Shown piece by piece: positions 33,387 through 39,577 of a stretch of DNA of 39,577 nt; position 1 is the stretch's first letter, and each line of letters opens with the position of its first letter. This stretch comes from Caulobacter sp. UNC279MFTsu5.1 (lineage in GTDB: Bacteria > Pseudomonadota > Alphaproteobacteria > Caulobacterales > Caulobacteraceae). The notes below the pieces were generated by a model that did no database searches, was not told where the DNA came from, and saw only the letters and a program-made list of their open reading frames with translations. The stretch lies in the NCBI RefSeq assembly GCF_900114015.1, contig NZ_FORN01000052.1:1-39577 (forward strand). Direction: 5' to 3'. Made by a program: the position numbers and the translations under genes.

Positions 33387-35810
33387 ATGGCGCGAGCGGC
33401 GCGGCGATCGAGCGTTGAACTGGTCTGGGACGCGGTGCGCTACGGCTGGGCCCAGCCCTGGTCGGCCCGGTTCCGGGGCGGGGTGATCTGCGTGGTCGGG
33501 GCCGGCCTGTTGCTGTCGGTCGCCACCTACAACGCCGCCGATCCCAGCCTGAACGCCGCCACCGGCCTGCCGGCCACCAACGCCCTGGGCGGGGCCGGAG
33601 CGGCCCTGGCCGACGTGGTCATGCAGTCGATGGGCCTGGCCGGCTGGATGGCCGCGGCCCTGATGCTGGTGTTCGGCATGTCGCGCGTCACCCAGGCCGA
33701 TCCGGCCGCCCACCGCCGCGACCTGCGGCTCCGCGCCCTGGTCGGGGGCCTGGGCCTGCTGGCCCTGGCCGGCCTGCTGGCCGCGCCGCCGCGGCCCGCC
33801 GCCTGGCCGCTGGCCAAGGGCCTGGGCGGCTTCTGGGGCGACGGCGTGCTGAACCTGCTGGCCGGCGTGCTGGGCTTCGCCCGCCTGCCCGGCGCCCACC
33901 TGATCGCCGCCCTGCTGCTGGCGGTCGGCGCCGTCATCGCCCTGGGCTACGCCATCGGCGTCCGCCGCATCGATCCCGAGGCGATCGGCGACCTGATCCA
34001 CGGCCTGATGCAGCCGCGCCAGCGCCCCGCCGCGCCCGTCCCGGCGCCCCAGCCCGAACCCGCCGCCCGCCCGCGCGCCCCGCGCAAGGCCGCCGCGCCG
34101 GTGATCGAGATCGAACCCGAGGCGCCCGCCGCGCGCAAGGCCGCCAAGCCCGCCAAGGCCGCGCCGCCGCCGGTCGAGGACGACGACGCCTTCGAGCCCA
34201 GCTTCGAGGTCCGCCCCCTGGCCATCGCCCAGCCTAAGGTTCCGGCCAAGTCCAACAGCCGCGAGCAGCGCGAGCAGCAGAAGGCCTTCGACTTCGAGGA
34301 GGAGGGCGGCTTCCAGCTGCCGGAGCTGGCCATGCTGGCCAAGCCCAAGCCGCGCTCGGCCGAGTTCGACGAGGAGGCCCTGCGCCAGAACGCCCGCCTG
34401 CTGGAAAGCGTGCTGGCCGAGTTCGGCGTGCGCGGCCAGATCGACCAGATCCGCCCCGGCCCGGTGGTCACCATGTACGAGCTGGTGCCCGCCGCCGGCA
34501 CCAAGACCGCCCGGGTCGTGGCCCTGGCCGACGACATCGCCCGCTCGATGAGCGTGATCTCCTGTCGCGTGGCCGTGGCCCAGGGCCGCAACGCCATCGG
34601 CATCGAAATGCCCAATTCGCGGCGCGAGACGGTCTATCTGCGCGACCTCTTGTCATCGTCCGACTACGACAAGGCCACCCACATCCTGCCGATGGCCCTG
34701 GGCGAGACGATCGGCGGCGAGACCTATATCGCCGACCTGGCCAAGATGCCCCACCTGCTGATCGCCGGCACCACCGGCTCGGGCAAGTCGGTCGGGGTCA
34801 ACGCCATGATCCTGTCGATCCTCTACAAGCTGCCGCCCGAGAAGTGCCGCTTCATCATGATCGACCCGAAGATGCTGGAACTCAGCGTCTATGACGGCAT
34901 CCCCCACCTGCTGGCCCCGGTCGTCACCGATCCCAAGAAGGCGGTCGTCGCCCTGAAATGGACGGTGCGCGAGATGGAGGACCGCTATCGCCGGATGTCG
35001 AAGATCGGCGTGCGCAACATCGGCGGTTTCAACGAGAAAGCCGTCGAGGCCCTGGAGAAGGGCGAGCATTTCGAACGGACCGTCCAGACCGGCTTCGACG
35101 ACGCCGGCCGGCCGATCTACGAGACCGAGAAGATCCGCCCCGAGCCCATGCCCTATCTGGTGGTGGTCATCGACGAGGTCGCCGACCTGATGATGGTGGC
35201 CGGCAAGGACATCGAGGGCGCCGTCCAGCGCCTGGCCCAGATGGCCCGCGCCGCCGGCATCCACCTGATCATGGCCACCCAGCGCCCGTCGGTCGACGTC
35301 ATCACCGGCACCATCAAGGCCAACTTCCCGACCCGGATCAGCTTCCAGGTCACCAGCAAGATCGACGCCCGCACCATCCTGGGCGAGCAGGGGGCCGAGC
35401 AGCTGCTGGGCCAGGGCGACATGCTGTACATGGCCGGCGGCGGCCGCATCACCCGCCTGCACGGCCCGTTCGTCAGCGACGGCGAGGTCGAGGCGGTGGC
35501 CAAGTTCCTGCGCGACCAGGGCATCCCCAACTACCTGGAGGAGGTCACGGCCGGCGGCGACGAGGAGCAGGAGGAGGCCGTCGAGGGCGCCTTCGCCGGC
35601 GAGGGCGGGGCCAACGACCTCTACGACCACGCCGTGGCGGTGGTCACCCGCGACCGCAAGGCCTCGACCAGCTACATCCAGCGCCGCCTGCAGATCGGCT
35701 ACAACCGCGCCGCCTCGCTGATGGAGCGGATGGAGAAGGAAGGCGTGGTCGGCGCCGCCAACCACGCCGGCAAGCGCGAGATCCTGGCCCCGCCGCCGCC
35801 GCCGATGTAG
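33387..35810 (+). CDS. ftsK: DNA translocase FtsK
   Basis: An 807-residue septal DNA pump that clears chromosome termini during division. The membrane part has helices near residues 32-50, 75-98, 116-133 and 170-190. A Pro/Ala/Lys linker (about 210-320) precedes the motor: Walker A GTTGSGKS (461-468), Walker B LVVVIDE (591-597), MATQRPSVDVITG and the lumen loop region to residue 710. The C-terminal gamma winged helix (about 743-800, YDHAVAVVTRDRKASTSYIQ) reads KOPS and activates XerD. Length is that of a short alphaproteobacterial FtsK. ATG at 33387 has no strong ribosome site. lolA follows 121 nt later on the same strand. Confidence 0.96.
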   Translation: MARAARRSSVELVWDAVRYGWAQPWSARFRGGVICVVGAGLLLSVATYNAADPSLNAATGLPATNALGGAGAALADVVMQSMGLAGWMAAALMLVFGMSRVTQADPAAHRRDLRLRALVGGLGLLALAGLLAAPPRPAAWPLAKGLGGFWGDGVLNLLAGVLGFARLPGAHLIAALLLAVGAVIALGYAIGVRRIDPEAIGDLIHGLMQPRQRPAAPVPAPQPEPAARPRAPRKAAAPVIEIEPEAPAARKAAKPAKAAPPPVEDDDAFEPSFEVRPLAIAQPKVPAKSNSREQREQQKAFDFEEEGGFQLPELAMLAKPKPRSAEFDEEALRQNARLLESVLAEFGVRGQIDQIRPGPVVTMYELVPAAGTKTARVVALADDIARSMSVISCRVAVAQGRNAIGIEMPNSRRETVYLRDLLSSSDYDKATHILPMALGETIGGETYIADLAKMPHLLIAGTTGSGKSVGVNAMILSILYKLPPEKCRFIMIDPKMLELSVYDGIPHLLAPVVTDPKKAVVALKWTVREMEDRYRRMSKIGVRNIGGFNEKAVEALEKGEHFERTVQTGFDDAGRPIYETEKIRPEPMPYLVVVIDEVADLMMVAGKDIEGAVQRLAQMARAAGIHLIMATQRPSVDVITGTIKANFPTRISFQVTSKIDARTILGEQGAEQLLGQGDMLYMAGGGRITRLHGPFVSDGEVEAVAKFLRDQGIPNYLEEVTAGGDEEQEEAVEGAFAGEGGANDLYDHAVAVVTRDRKASTSYIQRRLQIGYNRAASLMERMEKEGVVGAANHAGKREILAPPPPPM

Positions 35811-35931
35811 GCGCGCGCCGCCGACGGGATCCCAACCTGAACGGCGCTTCATCGCAGCGCCGGAAAATGGTCGCGCGGCGGCCTTTCGCTCGTCGCAAGG
35901 GCAGGGCAAAGGTTGGAGCCTAGGAGATCGC

Positions 35932-36573
35932 ATGACCGACACGACCCCGACCCGCCGTCTCGTCCTGGCCGCCGGCCTCGCCCTGGCCGCCGGTCCCGCC
36001 CTGGCCGCCCAGCCGGCCGCCGCGCCGCTGTCCGCCGAGGAGCAGGCCCTGGTCGACAAGGCCACGGCCTATATCCAGACCCTGGGCTCGGCCAAGGGCC
36101 GCTTCGTCCAGACCGACGCCCGCGGCGGACAGACCCAGGGGACCTTCTACCTGCAGCGCCCCGGCAAGGCCCGCTTCGCCTATGACGGCCCGGCCGGCCT
36201 GCTGGTCGTCAGCAACGGCAGCGCCGTCAACATCTTCGACAGCCGGCTGAAGACCTTCGAGAGCTATCCGCTCAGCCGCACGCCGCTGAACCTGCTGCTG
36301 GCGCGCGAGGTGCGACTGGACCGCGGCGTGGTCATCACAGGCGTGCGCAAGCTGGCCGACGGCTTCACGATCACCGCCGTCGACGCCAAGCGCCAGACCC
36401 TGGGCCGCATCGCCCTGAACTTCAGCAACGCGCCGGCCCTGACCGGCTGGACGGTGACCGACGTCAAGGGCGGGGAGACCCGCGTGCGGCTGGTCGACTT
36501 CGAAAACACCGCCGGCCTGGACCCGAAACTCTTCGTCCTTACCGATCCCCGGCGCAGGGTCGGCAAGCCCTAG
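35932..36573 (+). CDS. lolA: Outer-membrane lipoprotein carrier protein LolA-like
   Basis: A 213-residue periplasmic protein. The signal peptide (about residues 1-26) starts with RRLVLAAGLALAAGPALAA, whose double Arg may make it Tat-like but more likely Sec. The mature domain has AYIQTLGSAKGRFVQTDARG, GTFYLQRPGKARFAYDGPAG, LLVVSNGSAVNIFDSRLKTF and SYPLSRTPLNLLLAREVRLD, the incomplete beta-barrel pattern of LolA, which ferries lipoproteins from LolCDE to the outer membrane. AGGAG lies 6 nt upstream of the ATG. It follows ftsK, a common neighbour of lolA across proteobacteria. Confidence 0.92.
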   Translation: MTDTTPTRRLVLAAGLALAAGPALAAQPAAAPLSAEEQALVDKATAYIQTLGSAKGRFVQTDARGGQTQGTFYLQRPGKARFAYDGPAGLLVVSNGSAVNIFDSRLKTFESYPLSRTPLNLLLAREVRLDRGVVITGVRKLADGFTITAVDAKRQTLGRIALNFSNAPALTGWTVTDVKGGETRVRLVDFENTAGLDPKLFVLTDPRRRVGKP

Positions 36574-36645
36574 TTGCGTTACGGCCTTCCGACGCAGCCG
36601 AAATGCGACAATTTCACAACATGCAAGTTGTTAACGCGATTGTTC

Positions 36646-36674
36646 TTGACTTAGAGTCTATCCGTGGCAGATTT
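36646..36674 (+). promoter_or_regulatory. Promoter candidate upstream of xthA leader
   Basis: TTGACT (36646-36651), a 17-nt spacer, and AGATTT (36669-36674). It lies in an AT-richer pocket after lolA, preceded by the dyad ACAAC-N6-GTTGT (36616-36631), a possible operator. A transcript starting near 36681 would reach the terminator at 36763-36796. Confidence 0.45.
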
Positions 36675-36680
36675 AACACG

Positions 36681-36796
36681 CATGGCGAGGAGCGCCCGAC
36701 CCGCTCTTCGCAACCGTGCCGGACCTATCCCCTCCCGGCGGCGGCATGAGAGACCCGACTTTCGCCCAGGCGCTTCCGGCGCCTGGGCGTTTTTCG
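36681..36796 (+). ncRNA. Candidate leader RNA or small RNA before xthA
   Basis: About 115 nt between the promoter candidate and a strong terminator. It contains the small hairpin GCCGG-loop-CCGGC (36718-36739) whose loop reads UAUCCCCUC, an anti-Shine-Dalgarno-like C-rich sequence resembling those in the tandem small RNAs at 16.9-17.3 kb. No convincing reading frame fits. Because the terminator ends 37 nt before the xthA ATG, it could be an attenuated leader or a free-standing small RNA. The 5' end is inferred. Confidence 0.45.
36763..36796 (+). terminator. Intrinsic terminator upstream of xthA
   Basis: A perfect 11-bp stem CGCCCAGGCGC (36763-36773) / GCGCCTGGGCG (36779-36789), a 5-nt loop and a TTTTTCG tail. 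It points in the plus direction and lies in front of xthA rather than after a gene, so it must end lolA read-through or a separate short RNA. Confidence 0.88.
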
Positions 36797-36832
36797 TTGT
36801 GATCCCGGGTTTCCACCCTCTAGAGGAACGGC

Positions 36833-37639
36833 ATGCGCCTTCGTATCGCCACCTGGAACGTCAATTCCGTCCGCCTGCGCGCCGAGCAGGCCGCCCGCTT
36901 CGTCGACGAGCAGGCGCCCGACGTGCTCTGCATGCAGGAGATCAAGTGCCAGGAGGGGGAGTTTCCCCGCGAGGCCTTCGTGGCCATGGGCCTGCCGCAC
37001 ATCAAGATCATGGGCCAGAAGGGCTGGCACGGCGTGGCCATCGCCTCTCGCCTGCCGCTGGAGGACGCGCCGGTCCTCAACGCCTGCCGCGAGGGCCATG
37101 CCCGCTGCGTCTCGGCCAAGGTGGCCGGCGTCGAGATCCACAACTTCTACATCCCGGCCGGCGGCGAGGTCCCCGACCGGGCCCTGAACCCGAAGTTCGA
37201 CCACAAGCTGGACTTCTACGAGACCCTGACCGCCGAGATGAAGCGCCGCGCCCCCAAGGCGCCGCTGATCCTGACCGGCGACCTGAACGTGGCCCCCGGC
37301 GAGAACGACGTCTGGAGCCATCGCCAGATGTCGAAGATCGTCAGCCACACGCCCATTGAACTGGAGGCCTTCGCCGGCCTGATGGGCGCGATGGACTTCC
37401 TCGACCTGCCGCGCCTGGCCACGCCCGAGCCGGAAAAGCTGTTTTCCTGGTGGAGCTACCGCGCCGCCGACTTCCGCAAGTCCAACCGCGGCCTGCGCCT
37501 GGACCACATCCTGGCCAGCCCCGGGCTTCGAGATGCGGCGGTGGTGGACGGCAAGGTCAGCTCCAAAGTCCACGACACCGTGCGCGAATGGGAGCGGCCC
37601 AGCGACCACGCCCCGGTGACGGCGGACCTTCGGCTCTAG
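36833..37639 (+). CDS. xthA: Exodeoxyribonuclease III (AP endonuclease)
   Basis: A 268-residue magnesium-dependent nuclease of the EEP fold that cleaves abasic sites and degrades 3' ends in base-excision repair. Key stretches are LRIATWNVNSVRLR (Asn), VLCMQEIKCQ (metal Glu), GDLNVAPGENDVW (Asp-Asn), RLDHILASP and the terminal SDHAPVTADLRL (Asp-His). The ATG at 36833 has AGAGGAA upstream and lies 37 nt after a terminator, so xthA may be controlled by termination or have its own promoter inside that stretch. Its stop overlaps that of the convergent flavoprotein gene by 4 nt. Confidence 0.95.
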   Translation: MRLRIATWNVNSVRLRAEQAARFVDEQAPDVLCMQEIKCQEGEFPREAFVAMGLPHIKIMGQKGWHGVAIASRLPLEDAPVLNACREGHARCVSAKVAGVEIHNFYIPAGGEVPDRALNPKFDHKLDFYETLTAEMKRRAPKAPLILTGDLNVAPGENDVWSHRQMSKIVSHTPIELEAFAGLMGAMDFLDLPRLATPEPEKLFSWWSYRAADFRKSNRGLRLDHILASPGLRDAAVVDGKVSSKVHDTVREWERPSDHAPVTADLRL

Positions 37640-38874
37640 GCCCCGCCGCCCAGGTCGGCATGGCTGGCCAGCCGGAACAGCGCCTCGGTGTCCGGGTCTG
37701 CCGGCCGGCCCATGACCCGGTCGGCCAAGTAGTCGCCGACCAGCGGCCCGTGCTTGAAACCGTGGCCGCCGCCGCCGCTGGCCAGCCAGACATTGTCGTA
37801 GTCGGGATGCCGGTCGAGGATGAAATGGCCGTTGGCGGTATTGTCGACCTGGCAGGCCCGGGTCTCCAGGATCGGGGCGTCGCGCATGTCCGGGAACCGG
37901 CGGCCGATATAGTCGCGGCCGCGCTTGAGCAGATAGTCGGTCGGCAGGCGCTCGGCGGTGTCGGGATCCTGGGCGACGCGACCGCCGGCCTCGGGCGAAT
38001 ATTTCAGCCCCCGCTCCAGGCTGCCGAAGCCGTAGCCGCCGGCGACATGGTCGTGCCAGGCCGGCTGGTTGGGCCAGGAGAACCGTGCGTCGCCGGCCGG
38101 CGGCCCCCAGTAGAAATATTCGCTGCGCCACACCGCCACCTTGGGGCCGACCAGCTGGGGAAACAACTTCGGCGCCCACGGGCCGCAGGCGAAGACGAAC
38201 TGGCCGGCCGCCAGGGCGCCGCCGTCGCCGAGCGCCAGGGCGTCCATCCGCCGGCCGGTCGCCGGACCGGGCCGGGCGCGGGCGATGCGGAACTGGCCGC
38301 CCTTCTTCTGGAACACCTCGGAGACCACGAGCATGCTCTCGCGCGCCTTGATCACCGCGGCGCTGGCCGCCGTCTCGACGAAGGCGAAGTCGACGTCGTC
38401 GAACGCCATCTGCGGATAGCGGACCCGCAGCGCGTCGCGGTCCAGGATCTCATAGGGCAGCCTTAGCTCGTCGAAGATCCGCCGCTGGGCGACCATCTCG
38501 GGCAGCCAGCGGTCGGCCAGCTCGATGCGGTCGTTGACGTAGAGCAGGGTGCGGCCGAACTCGGCCTCCTTCAGTCGCCACAGCTTCAGAGCCTTGACCG
38601 CCCAGGCCGAATAGAAGCCCTGGGCGCCGTAGCCGGCTCGGATCGAGCGGGTCTCGCCGGCCGACGAGGCGCGAGGATTGGCCGGGCCGTATTCGTCGAG
38701 CGACACCACCGACAGGCCGCGCTCGCGCAGCGCCAGCGCCGCCCAGCCGCCGAACGCTCCGGCCCCGACCACCACGACGTCCGGCGCGCCCTTGATCACC
38801 CGGGCGGCGGCCGGCCCGGCGGCGGCCAGCGCCCCGCCGGCCGTGACGTTCAGAAAGCCCCGTCTGTCGATCAT
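37636..38874 (-). CDS. Tat-exported FAD-dependent oxidoreductase (sarcosine oxidase/MTOX-like)
   Basis: A 412-residue flavoprotein. The N terminus IDRRGFLNVTAGGALAAAG carries a twin-arginine signal (RRGFL) and an Ala-rich core. The FAD site is VVVVGAGAFGGWAALALRER with SLDEYGPANPRASSAGETRS, as in monomeric sarcosine oxidase and N-methyltryptophan oxidase. Near the end TRACQVDNTANGHFILDRHP keeps the cysteine that binds FAD covalently in those enzymes, followed by VWLASGGGGHGFKHGPLVGD. It probably oxidises a secondary or N-methyl amine, or an amino acid, in the periplasm; the substrate is unknown. The ATG at 38874 is chosen because the Tat motif follows at once. Confidence 0.87.
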   Translation of the reverse strand: MIDRRGFLNVTAGGALAAAGPAAARVIKGAPDVVVVGAGAFGGWAALALRERGLSVVSLDEYGPANPRASSAGETRSIRAGYGAQGFYSAWAVKALKLWRLKEAEFGRTLLYVNDRIELADRWLPEMVAQRRIFDELRLPYEILDRDALRVRYPQMAFDDVDFAFVETAASAAVIKARESMLVVSEVFQKKGGQFRIARARPGPATGRRMDALALGDGGALAAGQFVFACGPWAPKLFPQLVGPKVAVWRSEYFYWGPPAGDARFSWPNQPAWHDHVAGGYGFGSLERGLKYSPEAGGRVAQDPDTAERLPTDYLLKRGRDYIGRRFPDMRDAPILETRACQVDNTANGHFILDRHPDYDNVWLASGGGGHGFKHGPLVGDYLADRVMGRPADPDTEALFRLASHADLGGGA

Positions 38875-39558
38875 CCCGCCATCCCCGCCTCGAGCCCGCG
38901 CTCCAGCGATCAAGCCCGGACCGGGCCAAGCGCGGCGACGAAATCCGCCGTCCGACCGGCCAACCTCGCCGCCAAGCCGGCGATTGTCTGGTCGCTGGGC
39001 GCCGACGCCCGCGGGGTGGGCGGGGGATTGGCTGGGGCGGCTTTGCGGTCAGGCCGGTGACCGCCTCGGCGAAGCCGAGATATTCCGCTGCGAAGGCCAG
39101 CGCGCATGCGACCTTCTTGAACTCTCTCTCTGAGAGAGGGTTTTGATGGGCGGCTTCCGCCCGGTCCCTGAACGGGGATCCAGCCGCGTCTATCCCCGTC
39201 GCCCGCGCGCAAAACCCCAAGCCTTTCAACGTCCTGAAAAATAATCAGCGTCACCGATCCGCCAGCGGTCAGACCGCGTGCACAATCATAGCCGTCTCCG
39301 TCGCGGGGGAGGGCGCTTGGTACCGACCCGAAGCGGCGATGGAGATGGAACCGAGCGGGGCCGCCTGGGCCTGGCGATCGGCTCCTGGCGGGCGGCGGGG
39401 CTCAGAAGGTCCCAAGGTTCGGCGGGAACGATGGCGGGACAGGCGGGTCGACGGGGCCGGGAGGTTCAAACCGGCCTGTTCCAGGATCTGTCGGAGTCGC
39501 CGACGGCCCCTTCCGGGCGACTTTGATCCTGCCCGTCCGAGGGGAAACGTCGACCGGG
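38875..39558. other. Intergenic / possible gene remnant
   Basis: About 680 bp without a convincing complete gene. On the minus strand, two different frames each give a stretch with coding-like codon use: around 39050-39150 (KKVACALAFAAEYLGFAEAV) and around 38912-39010 (IAGLAARLAGRTADFVAALG). Joined by a frameshift they might be a remnant of one small gene. A near-dyad CTCTCTCTGAGAGAG (about 39125-39139) followed by GTTTTG may be a terminator. The plus-strand frames are low-complexity Arg/Gly-rich and rejected. Confidence 0.35.
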
Positions 39559-39577
39559 ATGAAACAAGCCCTCAGTC
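39559..39577 (+). CDS. Possible gene start cut off by the window end
   Basis: ATG at 39559 begins MKQALS, with a purine-rich GAGGGGAAA about 13-20 nt upstream. Only six codons are visible, so the product cannot be named. It is listed only because the context (long gap, ribosome-like site) suits a gene start. Confidence 0.25.

Noticed and set aside
39440..39500. tRNA-like GGTTCAAACC sequence
   Set aside because: No acceptor stem, D-arm or anticodon arm can be drawn around it.
39278..39526. 82-codon plus-strand frame near the window end
   Set aside because: Arg/Gly/Ser-rich with no ribosome site and no conserved-looking segment; likely random open frame.

Overview
The window is GC-rich (roughly 70%) chromosomal DNA from an alphaproteobacterium, most likely Caulobacter or a close Caulobacteraceae relative. 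The grounds are the trpF-trpB-trpA-accD-folC gene order, alphaproteobacterial families such as DUF2794, frequent GTG/TTG starts, a GTTC-N7-GTTC LexA-type box, and intergenic repeats of the kind seen in Caulobacter and other alphaproteobacteria. No tRNA, rRNA, phage, transposase or CRISPR was seen. This is mostly core genome; the interest lies in intergenic RNAs, repeats and very short genes.

Layout. 1-1871: repeat and an HWE-type PAS sensor histidine kinase. 2009-7138: trpF, trpB, trpA, accD, folC on one strand (tryptophan, fatty acid and folate synthesis). 7142-13081: cytochrome c maturation genes on the minus strand, split into ccmA-ccmB and ccmC-ccmD-ccmG, with an EamA transporter, a DUF3147-like protein and a Spy/CpxP-like periplasmic protein between them. 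13275-16869: aconitase acnA and a thioredoxin-fold DUF1223 protein. 16870-17463: a non-coding stretch holding two tandem paralogous minus-strand small RNA candidates, each ending in an intrinsic terminator. 17464-22966: DUF2794, a Bax-inhibitor-1 membrane protein, aldo/keto reductase, thpR, DUF4126, a flavin disulfide reductase and DUF2237. 23108-29228: CoA-ester lyase, a secreted protein with a histone-like basic tail, a divergent TetR/SDR pair with several operator-like dyads, a HIT protein overlapping a double-hotdog hydratase, and mdh. 29399-32818: CBS protein, a divergent qorB-like/HxlR pair with a clear palindrome, a secreted helical-repeat protein and DUF1993. 32819-33386: a 34-codon membrane peptide gene behind a LexA-type box, and a REP-like element. 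33387-38874: ftsK, lolA, a candidate leader RNA, xthA and a Tat-exported sarcosine-oxidase-like flavoprotein. The last 0.7 kb has no convincing complete gene.

Most noteworthy are: (1) the apparently SOS-controlled 34-aa single-span membrane peptide next to ftsK, whose size, topology and control recall the small SOS division inhibitor SidA of Caulobacter; (2) the tandem small RNA pair at 16.9-17.3 kb; (3) a leader RNA or small RNA terminated just before xthA; (4) an identical 14-nt element just before the terminators of acnA and mdh; (5) families of intergenic palindromic repeats that abut, or supply, the stop codons of neighbouring genes. All functional assignments rest on reading the sequence and recalled family knowledge; no database search was run.
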